Origin: Methanobrevibacter_A sp964431035
GTDB taxonomy: Archaea > Methanobacteriota > Methanobacteria > Methanobacteriales > Methanobacteriaceae
Assembly: GCA_964431035.1 (NCBI GenBank)
Contig: CAYSIF010000021.1
Location: 1 to 26,509, forward strand
Reading direction: 5' to 3'
DNA length: 26,509 nt
In this document: positions 19,704 through 26,059 of the stretch, piece after piece
Layout: each line of letters opens with the position of its first letter
How positions within the stretch are numbered: the first letter of the stretch is position 1
Made by a program: the position numbers and the translations under genes
The notes under the pieces: generated by a model
What the model was told of the DNA's origin: nothing
Seen by the model: the letters and a program-made list of their open reading frames with translations, nothing else
Database searches by the model: none

Positions 19704-19736
19704 GATTAAATCAAAAATATTTATTAGTGTTTTAAA

Positions 19737-20579
19737 ATGTCAAATGTAGTAAAAGCTAAAGTTAAACGATACTCCAAAAAAATTAAAAATAGGAGTAAAA
19801 ATGCGAAAGAGCCTTATCGGATAACAGAAACAGTTAATATTGGTTTAAGTAAAAGCTGTAGTTTCAAAGATGAGGAAGATGTGTATGTATTAGATGAAGA
19901 TACATATGAAGAGCTTAATAATGCATCTGATATTATAAAAGAGAAAGAAGATAATATTCAGGATCTTGAAATGAAAATAAATGAAATGGAAATGAAAATA
20001 AAAGATCTTGAAGAAAAAGAAGTTGAAACTACTCCGCCTCCTAAACAAGAGGATACTAGTGATAAGATAACTATTATTAACTTAATGCAGGAGATTAATG
20101 AACGTAATCAGCAATTATATCAAGTTGATAGAAATATTAATAAAGCAATTGATATGGTTATTAATTCTACGATTACTGCTGCTCAAAAATCATTTAAAGA
20201 TAGTGTTAATACGATTATAAAGAATATTGTTTTAGATAATGAGCGTGCTGTTGATTTAAGAAATGAAAAGATTGCTAATTTTATTAAAGATTCTGTAGAT
20301 AGTGTTAATGATGAATTAAATAGTGCCAATATTTTCACATTAATTCGTAAATACCATAACTTTAACTTTGATATTTCTACTGAAGAGATTGAAAAACCTG
20401 TTCGTTTCGAAGTGGATATTGCTCCTCTTGAAAATCTTAATTTGAATGTTGATACTTCAGGCATTAAACAAGATTTAGAGCTTGATGATTTAAGTAATCT
20501 TTGGATTGAGACTAATTTAGATGATATTAGTGATGCTCGACTCATAGAATCTGATGATTTTAATTCAGAAAACGAATAA
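19737..20579 (+). CDS. Unknown protein with basic N-terminus and coiled coil (280 aa)
   Basis: I do not recognise the family. Seen: residues 6-24 contain ten Lys/Arg, as in a nucleic-acid or membrane-surface contact; 27-60 (RITETVNIGLS...DVYVLDEDTYEEL) has the spacing of a small beta-rich AbrB-like fold, a weak resemblance; 62-96 is a clear coiled coil (DNIQDLEMKINEMEMKIKD); then a linker with four prolines or so (100-106). Residues 110-205 are long amphipathic helices, and 210-280 is acidic and Asp/Asn-rich with D-L repeats. There is no signal peptide or membrane segment, so it is cytoplasmic. No ribosome binding site is visible before the ATG and the leader looks very short. It stands alone: divergent from the adhesin-like genes, with 2.2 kb of gene-free DNA after it. 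The plan (basic head, coiled coil, acidic tail) would suit a structural, DNA-associated or phage-type protein, but nothing decides between these. Confidence 0.9.
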   Translation: MSNVVKAKVKRYSKKIKNRSKNAKEPYRITETVNIGLSKSCSFKDEEDVYVLDEDTYEELNNASDIIKEKEDNIQDLEMKINEMEMKIKDLEEKEVETTPPPKQEDTSDKITIINLMQEINERNQQLYQVDRNINKAIDMVINSTITAAQKSFKDSVNTIIKNIVLDNERAVDLRNEKIANFIKDSVDSVNDELNSANIFTLIRKYHNFNFDISTEEIEKPVRFEVDIAPLENLNLNVDTSGIKQDLELDDLSNLWIETNLDDISDARLIESDDFNSENE

Positions 20580-20583
20580 AACT

Positions 20584-20657
20584 TATTTTTTTATTATTTT
20601 TTCATACATTTTTTAGTGTATTTTTTCATACTGTTTTTACTATTTTTTTCTTTTGAT
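20584..20657 (+). terminator. T-rich terminator of the coiled-coil gene
   Basis: Five or six T tracts follow the stop codon within 75 bases, including a twice-repeated TTTTTTCATAC (about 20605 and 20625). Repeated oligo-T tracts are the usual archaeal end signal. Confidence 0.55.
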
Positions 20658-21860
20658 GTTGATTTAATAGTGTATTTATATTAAATTTTGATATTAAATT
20701 AATTAAAATAAAATATTAATTAATTAAATCACTACTTACTCACATAAGTATTAAAATTATTAAGCATAATTATAAAATAAACTATTTTAGAAATCAAAGT
20801 ATTTAGTAATTAGATCTATTTTTTCATAAGTTTGATAAATTTAATTTTTAATAATTTCAACATGAACATAACAAACAAAATGTTCAAATCATAAACTGAA
20901 CATTGACAAAAAATTTAGAATGAGTACTGTATAAAAATAAAATCAAAAAATAATCTAAAAATCTGAAAATATAAACACCAAACAAATACAGAAAAAGTAT
21001 TGTGAAAAAAATAAAAATTCAGAAACAACATAAAAGAAACAATTTAATTTTGAACATTAAACAGTATTTTTGAAAAAATAACAAAACTATTTTGAAAAAT
21101 AGTACTGGAAAAAATTTTATGGAAAAATGTGCTGTTGTGAAAATTGTAACATGAACCTGAAATTTTTATGTTGGAAAATTTTATCAGGAACATAATTTGA
21201 ATAAATAACAGAACTTTCAAAAAATGAAAAATATGATAGTAGTCTAGAAAAATTTAAAATTTGAAAAAAATATTGGAATGAAAAAATTTGTGTTGTGAAA
21301 TTTGATTTTCTAGAAAAAATATGAAACATTAACAGTAATTATCTAGGAATAAAATATATTCTGAACATTGTTAAAATTGGTCTAAATTTAGAAATAAATA
21401 AAATTATGAAGAATTGGAGATGTGTAAAATTTAATTCTAGAAACATTGTTTTTATTAAAATATTATTTTTTGAGATTATGTGAAAAAGTTAACTGTGAAA
21501 ATTTTATTTTAAATTTTAGTAAAATGAAAATATTTAGGAATAATTAGTCTTGTGAAAAATTTTGAAAATGTACAATAATTGTAAAATTTGTTCTTTATTT
21601 TTTGAAATTTTTTGTGTTGTGTTTTGAATGAAAATTGATCTTGATAATTTTTTTGAACTATGATTTTTTATATTGTTTTAGTACTGGATATTTTATTCTG
21701 TAACATTTTTTTTGTTTGGTGTATGTTACAAGTAATTTTTAATCTTGAAAATTTTTTATTTTGGGTGCAAAAATTAGTATTGTAACATGAAAAATTTGTA
21801 TTGTACTGTTTTGTATTGGTATTTTTTTAAAATTGTGAGAGGATTTTTGTATGTGGTAAT

Positions 21861-21881
21861 TTTTATCGGATATCGATAAAA
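21861..21881. repeat. 8-base perfect inverted repeat in gene-free DNA
   Basis: TTTTATCG (21861-21868) and CGATAAAA (21874-21881) are exact reverse complements around GATAT. It contains most of the C and CG found in its surroundings. It could be a hairpin or a protein site. Confidence 0.4.
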
Positions 21882-22700
21882 AATTATATTTTTTATGAAA
21901 AAAATGGGTATATGTGCATTGTGAATTTAATATTTGAAAATTTAGTAAAAAATTATAAATTGCAAATATCAAAAAGTTGATGGAATTATGATAATACTCA
22001 TAAAATATTAAAATAGGAGTAATAAAAAAATAATGATAAAATTCATATAAAAAATTGAAAATATTATTATGTTTGAATATTTTTTTGATTTTGTAACCTG
22101 TTACTAGATTATTTTTTAGATAATTTTTATATAATTTGTTGCAGAATTTGATTCTATGATTAAGTTAGTATGTTTGTAATAGTTTTGTGTTTGTGTATTG
22201 TGTTTTTATATTTAGTATATGGTGAAATTATGTTATTTTCATAAAATTATGTATTTTAAATAAACGGTTAATATGGCTTATTTTTAGTAAATTAGAGATT
22301 ATATGGCTTTTTTGTACTGAATTTTTATTTTTGAATATTTTGTTTTTGTATTATTTTTTAATGGATTTTTTAGTTTTTGTTTTGTATTTTATTTTCTAAA
22401 TTATGTTCTGGTTTTTCTATATGTTTTGTTTTGTTGGTGATTTTTATGGTTTTGGTTTTGTTTGTTAAATTTTTTTATTTTTGTGTTTTTGTATTGTAAC
22501 AATATTTTTTTATTGTTTTTGTGTTTTTTTAAAATGTAATACTTTTTTGTATTTTTATTGGAATTTTAGATTAAAATTAGTTTTTATTAAATTTTTATAG
22601 ATATGTATTATTTTTTTGGTTTTTTATTGCAGTTGGAATGTTTAATTTTTTATGATTTTTGTATTATTAATTTCATAATTTTTGTCATAGAAAGTGTAGT

Positions 22701-22710
22701 TTTTATATAA
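22701..22710 (+). promoter_or_regulatory. TATA box of the 115-residue gene
   Basis: TTTTATATAA sits about 64 bases before the ATG at 22769, predicting a leader of about 35-40 bases that includes the ribosome site at 22753-22761. Confidence 0.5.
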
Positions 22711-22768
22711 TATGTATTATAATAATTATAAATTAAGTACTAAATTAACTTAGGATGGTGGCTTTTTT

Positions 22769-23116
22769 ATGGTTTTATGTAAGTTTAATAAGATTGCTCG
22801 TAATGACAGGATTTATTTGAGTAGTTTAAGTCCTGATGATCTTTTAGATTTAATTGAGTATGAGGATTTTATTCCTGTTGGTATCGATAAGGTTTTGAAT
22901 TTTAATAATTATTTCTTTTTTCATAAACGTAGGGAATTTTTAAATGATAATCCTGAAATTTTTAAGCTTCAGGAGGGTGCATATAAAGAAGCTGCTAGTT
23001 TAGAAGAGTATGATAGTTTGAGTTATTTTAATAAGGAAGTTGATGATATGGTTAGTTTTGCTAAGAAATTTCCTATACTAAAACCTATTATTCATGTTGT
23101 TTATAAAGAGATGTGA
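22769..23116 (+). CDS. Unknown small acidic cytoplasmic protein (115 aa)
   Basis: I do not recognise the family. The start is supported by GGATGGTGG (22753-22761), a GGTG-type ribosome site 7 bases ahead of the ATG; the earlier ATG at 22755 is in another frame. Seen: a short hydrophilic N-terminus, an Asp/Leu-rich helix (SPDDLLDLIEYEDFIPVG, 21-38), an aromatic patch (NNYFFFHKRREF, 46-57), a Glu-rich helix (68-85) and a C-terminal hydrophobic segment (101-111, FPILKPIIHVV) too short for a confident membrane span. No catalytic motif, signal peptide or metal site is visible. It has its own TATA box and T-rich end and is convergent with tRNA-Thr, so it is likely a single-gene unit. Codon use is ordinary for the window. 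Confidence 0.85.
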   Translation: MVLCKFNKIARNDRIYLSSLSPDDLLDLIEYEDFIPVGIDKVLNFNNYFFFHKRREFLNDNPEIFKLQEGAYKEAASLEEYDSLSYFNKEVDDMVSFAKKFPILKPIIHVVYKEM

Positions 23117-23163
23117 TTCTTTTTATTATCTTTTTCTTGTTTTTGTTAAGATTTTAATTTTTG
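23117..23163 (+). terminator. T-rich terminator of the 115-residue gene
   Basis: Several T tracts (TTCTTTTTATTATCTTTTTC and following) begin directly at the stop codon, about 60 bases ahead of the convergent tRNA gene's 3' end. There is no stem. Confidence 0.45.
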
Positions 23164-23222
23164 TTAGTGTTGAGGTATATTAGTTTTATTAAATTTAGTG
23201 TTTTTTCATAATTTTTTTTTAA

Positions 23223-23295
23223 AGCCTTGAGTGGGGATTGAACCCACGACCTTGAGGTTACGAATCTCACGCTCTACCAACTGAGCTATCAAGGC
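23223..23295 (-). tRNA. tRNA-Thr, anticodon CGU
   Basis: The 73-base cloverleaf reads on the minus strand. The acceptor arms GCCTTGA and TCAAGGC pair over all seven positions. The D-stem is GCTC/GAGC, the anticodon stem TGAGA/CCTCA, the loop TTCGTAA with anticodon CGT (U33 and A37 present), the variable loop AGGTC, and the T-arm GTGGG-TTCAATC-CCCAC. Discriminator base U73 agrees with archaeal tRNA-Thr. CCA is not encoded; TT and A follow. It would read ACG codons. The innermost anticodon-stem pair (31-39) is an A-C mismatch. No intron is present. Confidence 0.97.
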
Positions 23296-23307
23296 ACTTG
23301 AATATTA

Positions 23308-23318
23308 TCTTTATATTT
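23308..23318 (-). promoter_or_regulatory. Possible TATA box of tRNA-Thr
   Basis: The minus strand reads AAATATAAAGA about 20 bases ahead of the mature tRNA's 5' end. The spacing is slightly short for a start just upstream of the tRNA, so the exact element is uncertain. Confidence 0.35.
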
Positions 23319-23380
23319 TTTTGTTTTTAAAAGTTTTGTCTTTCCTAAAGGTTCTATTTTAAGGTTTTACTAAAAAATAC

Positions 23381-23392
23381 TATATTTATATA
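23381..23392 (+). promoter_or_regulatory. Candidate TATA box for the 33-residue small ORF
   Basis: TATATTTATATA lies about 90 bases ahead of the GGAGGT ribosome site. A second A+T-rich candidate, GTATAAATAATAAATT, begins at about 23401. Either would give a leader of roughly 50-85 bases. Confidence 0.35.
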
Positions 23393-23489
23393 CTTGTTTT
23401 GTATAAATAATAAATTATAAGTAGTTTTTCTTTAATTGGATAATAATTTTAAGGATTAACTAAATTTATTGGAGGTTTATGATTTTCCC

Positions 23490-23591
23490 ATGAGATGGTA
23501 TGGTATTGAGTCTAGAAACTATGAGAAGTATGATTCTCTTGGTGTTTGGACACAGATTTTCAAAAAGTTATTTAAATTTTTAAAAAGATAA
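23490..23591 (+). CDS. Candidate small protein (33 aa), aromatic and cationic
   Basis: An ATG at 23490 opens 33 codons ending at TAA 23589-23591. Seen: the best Shine-Dalgarno match I noticed in the window (GGAGGT, 23471-23476), a TATA-like element upstream, and a hairpin with a T run soon after the stop. The start MRWYGIES has Trp and Tyr, and the end WTQIFKKLFKFLKR could form a cationic amphipathic helix. Problem: the ribosome site is 13 bases from this ATG, longer than usual. A nearer ATG at 23479 (2 bases away) gives only MIFP and a stop that overlaps the second ATG as ATGA, which could couple translation. The function is unknown; a membrane-associating small protein would fit the tail. 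It may instead be a chance frame in a leader region. Confidence 0.42.
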   Translation: MRWYGIESRNYEKYDSLGVWTQIFKKLFKFLKR

Positions 23592-23603
23592 ATTTTTTAA
23601 AAG

Positions 23604-23636
23604 ATCTTAAATAAAGATGTGTGATTTATTTTTTTA
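23604..23636 (+). terminator. Small hairpin with T run after the 33-residue ORF
   Basis: ATCTT (23604-23608) pairs with AAGAT (23614-23618) across AAATA, followed after a short gap by a T run (about 23629-23635). The stem is short, so the T run is the stronger part of the case. Confidence 0.4.
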
Positions 23637-23661
23637 TAAGAAAATGCCATATAAAATTATA

Positions 23662-23683
23662 AACCTTGGTTTAGGTTAACCAA
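23662..23683. repeat. Two overlapping, mutually exclusive inverted repeats
   Basis: AACCT (23662-23666) pairs with AGGTT (23673-23677), while TTGGTT (23666-23671) pairs with AACCAA (23678-23683). The two stems share bases and cannot form together. The element is about 65 bases upstream of the TATA box of the DUF2142 gene. Confidence 0.45.
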
Positions 23684-23745
23684 AAAATATGCAGCTTAAA
23701 TCATAGGTACCTAAAAAAATAAAAAGAAGTAATAATAAAATAATC

Positions 23746-23755
23746 CATATATAAC
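23746..23755 (+). promoter_or_regulatory. TATA box of the DUF2142 gene
   Basis: CATATATAAC lies about 50 bases ahead of the ATG at 23801, predicting a leader of about 25 bases that contains AGGAT (23786-23790) as a modest ribosome site. Confidence 0.5.
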
Positions 23756-23800
23756 AACTAATTTTTTAAAGTTAATAAATAAGATAGGATTATATTACTT

Positions 23801-25321
23801 ATGAATGAAAATTATAAAAGATTTACAAAACATAGTTTAATTTTCTCTGTTTTTCTTGTTTTTTTTGTTTCATATTTTTTCACGTTTTTACGTGGATCAT
23901 TTAGTAATCCTATTTTTGAAGCATTAATCATAATTTTACTATTTATTGTTGGTTTGAGTGTTATTTTCTATTCGAACTTTTCTAATTATGATAATTTATA
24001 TAAAATAGGTTTTATTATTATTTTATGCTTTGGTTTGTTTGCTTTGTTTTTAAATCCTGTTTTACTTACTCCTGATGAGATGGAGCATTATGCTAGATCT
24101 GAGTTAATTAGTGAGGGGAATTTTATTCCAGATTTTATTCCTCATCAAGGTTATCAGATAGAATCTTCTTTTTATAATCTTTTATATGATTATAACAATA
24201 CCATATTTCATGCTACACATAGTAATGTTGGTTTTAATAATAGTTTAGTTTTTTATGATTCGGTTTTTGCTCATAATCCTTTTTTCGCTTATTTGATTAG
24301 TGGTTTTGGGATTTTTTTAGCTAAGCTTTTAGATTTTAGTGTTTTGAATAGTTTGTTTTTAGGACGTTTTTTGAATTTATTAGTTTATACTGTTATTTGT
24401 ACTTATGCTTTGCGTAAGAGTCCTAGTTTTAAGGTTCCTTTATTAGTTGTTTCTTGTCTTCCTTTAAGTATTTCTCAAGCTGCTTCTTTTAGTATTGATG
24501 GTTTGATTATTGCTTTCAGTATATTAGCAGTTTCTTATATTATTTATATGTATAAGTCTGAGGATTCTGTTTCTAATTGGGATTTGAGTATCTTTTTTAT
24601 TTTAACTTCTTTAATTGGAGTTATGAAGGTTACGAACTTTTTGTTTTTATTTTTAATTTTTATTATTCCTAGAAATAAGTTTAAAGATGATAGGATTTTT
24701 TATATTAGTCGTATTTTGCCTTTTGTTCTTTCAGTTTTTGTTTTATTGTATTGTGGTTTGTATTCTTCTCCAAAGTATTATTTATCTTATCGTTTAGGCA
24801 ATATTCAGCGTTGGGGAGTTAATACTACTGGCCAAATAAATTATATGGTTTCTAATCCTTTTGATAGTTTTAAGCTTTTTGCATTATTGCCTTTGGATTC
24901 CTGGAGACTTGTTATTTTGTTTTTCCATTTTTATCATACTGTTTGGTCTAGTTTTGAGACTCCAGTATTTCTTATTGCAATCATGTATTTTGTTTTTTAT
25001 ATTCTTATAAGTTTTATAGTGCCTGATGATTTAAAATTAGATAAAAAGAGTCGTATTATTGTTTTTATTATAATTCTTTTAACTTATTACGGTACGTATT
25101 TGTTACAATATTTATCTTGGACTAGTGTTGGGTCTGGTAGAATTATGGGTGTTAATTCTCGTTATTTTATACCTTTAATGTTTTTAATTCCTATGGTGTG
25201 TAATGTTAATGTTTTAGGTTCTGATTTGAAAAATAGTAAGAGTTATATTTGTATTATTATTGTTTTTGTTTTAGTCTTTTTGGTTGGATCTCTTGTTATG
25301 TTGGTTTCTTCTTATTATTAG
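23801..25321 (+). CDS. DUF2142 multi-pass membrane protein, GT-C-like (506 aa)
   Basis: The protein has about 11-13 membrane helices, the first at about 12-30. Motifs fit DUF2142 as I know the family: an acidic pair after the second or third helix in LTPDEMEHYARSELISEGN (89-107), GRFLNLLVY (188-196), SIDGLIIAFS (231-240), a Lys in GVMKVTNFLFL (273-283) and an Arg-Tyr pair in NSRYFIPL (452-459). The family is uncharacterised; its layout resembles polytopic GT-C glycosyltransferases that use lipid-linked sugars, with the acidic motif on the outer face. A role in cell-surface glycan synthesis is thus inferred, not shown. The length is normal and the frame intact. It appears to be transcribed alone: a small minus-strand gene converges on it with 6 bases between stops. 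The start is the first ATG, with AGGAT about 10 bases ahead; a second ATG overlaps at position 5 but is out of frame. Confidence 0.92.
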   Translation: MNENYKRFTKHSLIFSVFLVFFVSYFFTFLRGSFSNPIFEALIIILLFIVGLSVIFYSNFSNYDNLYKIGFIIILCFGLFALFLNPVLLTPDEMEHYARSELISEGNFIPDFIPHQGYQIESSFYNLLYDYNNTIFHATHSNVGFNNSLVFYDSVFAHNPFFAYLISGFGIFLAKLLDFSVLNSLFLGRFLNLLVYTVICTYALRKSPSFKVPLLVVSCLPLSISQAASFSIDGLIIAFSILAVSYIIYMYKSEDSVSNWDLSIFFILTSLIGVMKVTNFLFLFLIFIIPRNKFKDDRIFYISRILPFVLSVFVLLYCGLYSSPKYYLSYRLGNIQRWGVNTTGQINYMVSNPFDSFKLFALLPLDSWRLVILFFHFYHTVWSSFETPVFLIAIMYFVFYILISFIVPDDLKLDKKSRIIVFIIILLTYYGTYLLQYLSWTSVGSGRIMGVNSRYFIPLMFLIPMVCNVNVLGSDLKNSKSYICIIIVFVLVFLVGSLVMLVSSYY

Positions 25322-25368
25322 TTTTTTTTATGCTTGTTTTTTTCCTGTTTTTATTATTTTTTTAGGTG
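25322..25368 (+). terminator. Oligo-T terminator of the DUF2142 gene
   Basis: Four T tracts (GTTTTTTTTATG, GTTTTTTTCC, GTTTTTATT, ATTTTTTTAGG) follow the stop codon within 45 bases, with no stem. They lie inside the 3' end of the convergent minus-strand ORF, where they read as Lys codons. Confidence 0.55.
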
Positions 25369-25555
25369 TGTGTTTGTTGTGTGGTTCGTGACTGTTTTTG
25401 TATAATTCTAGGTATTTTTCGCTGTGATAATGTTTGTGTATTTGTTTTTCTGTTGGCAGATCTGTAATGAGTATTTCTGTTTGTTTTATTGCTTCTTCTT
25501 CGTTTCCTTCTATGTATGTTACTCCTCCAAATACAAGGAGTACTGATAGAAGCAT
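25328..25555 (-). CDS. Small exported or membrane-anchored protein, start uncertain (75-84 aa)
   Basis: From the ATG at 25555 the frame gives 75 residues: a hydrophobic N-terminus (MLLSVLLVFGGV), an acidic stretch (EGNEEEA), then a His- and Lys-rich tail (KHYHSEKY, HEPHNKHTPKK). That ATG has no ribosome site. The frame stays open upstream through IIKQNIKLL, which would complete a normal signal peptide or anchor (K residues ahead of the hydrophobic run). A GGTGA ribosome site (25590-25594) lies 7 bases ahead of an in-frame ATT at 25582. Thus the real start may be a non-ATG codon, or an indel in the A6 tract at 25584-25589 may have separated an ATGGTG start at 25597 from the frame. The family is not recognised. 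The protein would sit at the cell surface or face outward from the membrane; the His-rich tail might bind metal (speculative). Codon use, with many A-ending codons, looks genuine. Confidence 0.6.
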   Translation of the reverse strand: MLLSVLLVFGGVTYIEGNEEEAIKQTEILITDLPTEKQIHKHYHSEKYLELYKNSHEPHNKHTPKKIIKTGKKQA

Positions 25556-25686
25556 TAGTAATTTGATGTTTTGTTTTATAATTGTTTTTTCACCATCCTT
25601 TTTTATTTTTTTATTTAAGAAGGGGATTATGTCTTTTGTTTTATGTATTATTTAAGTGTTTTTGTTTTTAGTAATTTTTACTTATC

Positions 25687-25694
25687 ATTTATAA
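25687..25694 (-). promoter_or_regulatory. Candidate TATA box of the small exported protein
   Basis: The minus strand reads TTATAAAT about 95-100 bases ahead of the GGTGA ribosome site. It is the clearest TATA-like element upstream of that gene, but the A+T background is high. Confidence 0.35.
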
Positions 25695-25731
25695 TTTAAT
25701 ATGTAAATTTAATTTAATTGTTAAAATTAAT

Positions 25732-25885
25732 TTAACTATTAACATGTTAAAATGTTTTCTTGAAAATTATTTTAGATTTCATGAAAATTTGAAAATCAGA
25801 TTAACTATTTTTTTACTTATGTGAAATATGTATTTTTAATTTAACTATTAAAATAATTTTAATATGTTTTATTAAATTAACTATT
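25732..25885 (+). repeat. Four copies of TTAACTATT in a divergent intergenic region
   Basis: Exact copies are at 25732-25740, 25801-25809, 25841-25849 and 25877-25885, all in the same direction. Three of them are preceded by an A+T run of the form TAATT or AAATT. A related TTAAAAT word recurs nearby. Spacings are 69, 40 and 36 bases. The cluster lies between the leftward small gene and the rightward 85-residue gene. Confidence 0.5.
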
Positions 25886-25983
25886 ATAATTTTTTTATAT
25901 ATTAACAATATTCATATAAACCAAAAAAAATTCCAGGATCTACTTTAACTAGTTTAAATCCAGAATATTTAAATTGAAAAGTT

Positions 25984-25995
25984 ACATATATATGT
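25984..25995 (+). promoter_or_regulatory. TATA box of the 85-residue gene
   Basis: ACATATATATGT, itself a perfect palindrome, lies about 70 bases ahead of the ATG at 26060. The leader would be about 45 bases and contains the AGGAG ribosome site. Confidence 0.5.
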
Positions 25996-26059
25996 TAAAA
26001 AACAAAAACATAATAACTAATAAAAAAAATATTTCTTCAAGATTTAGGAGAAAAAGAAT

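Larger units (their letters stand above)
18751..19736. other. Divergent spacer between adhesin-like and coiled-coil genes
   Basis: This is 986 bases of very A+T-rich DNA. The left 130 bases hold the leader, inverted repeat and TATA box of the leftward gene; the right 50 bases hold the TATA box of the rightward gene. Between them are one GTACTGAACATAAAA copy (18950) and a slightly more G+C-rich patch at about 19435-19480. There, a GTG at 19440 opens 29 codons, which I do not call as a gene. Confidence 0.7.
20580..22768. other. 2.2 kb gene-free A+T-rich region
   Basis: No credible gene on either strand. After the terminator, about 20860-21120 is A-rich on the + strand and about 21560-22765 is T- and G-rich with very few C. 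GTACTG copies lie at 20924, 21102, 21681, 21803 and 22314. CTGAACATT-like words lie near 20896, 21052 and 21361. A perfect inverted repeat lies at 21861-21881, and an ATATGGCTT word occurs twice (about 22272 and 22301). The promoter of the 115-residue gene is at the right end. The two minus-strand frames of about 70-77 codons are Phe/Ile/His-rich and have no start signals. Confidence 0.7.
23296..23800. other. Intergenic stretch with a small-protein candidate and hairpins
   Basis: These 505 bases separate tRNA-Thr from the DUF2142 gene. They hold TATA-like sequences (23381-23392 and about 23401-23414), a strong GGAGGT ribosome site (23471-23476), a 33-codon reading frame (23490-23591), a hairpin with T run (23604-23636), nested inverted repeats (23662-23683) and the TATA box of the next gene (23746-23755). 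Confidence 0.7.
25583..26059. other. Divergent spacer with repeated sites
   Basis: About 480 bases separate the leftward small gene from the 85-residue gene. It holds the promoter of each, the four TTAACTATT sites, and a slightly more G+C-rich patch at about 25930-25965. On the minus strand, 25905-25994 of this spacer is open for 30 codons without a start codon. Confidence 0.7.

Noticed and set aside
20183..20545. Minus-strand frame of 120 codons inside the coiled-coil gene
   Set aside because: It is antisense to a well-formed coiled-coil protein; its Ser-rich product is a shadow.
21117..21972. Two minus-strand frames of 70-77 codons in the 2.2 kb spacer
   Set aside because: Composition is Phe/Ile/Asn/His noise from A+T-rich DNA, with no ribosome site and no TATA box at a useful distance.
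25434..25655. Plus-strand frame of 73 codons opposite the small exported protein
   Set aside because: The minus-strand frame has better codon use, a signal-peptide pattern and a GGTGA site; the plus frame has none.
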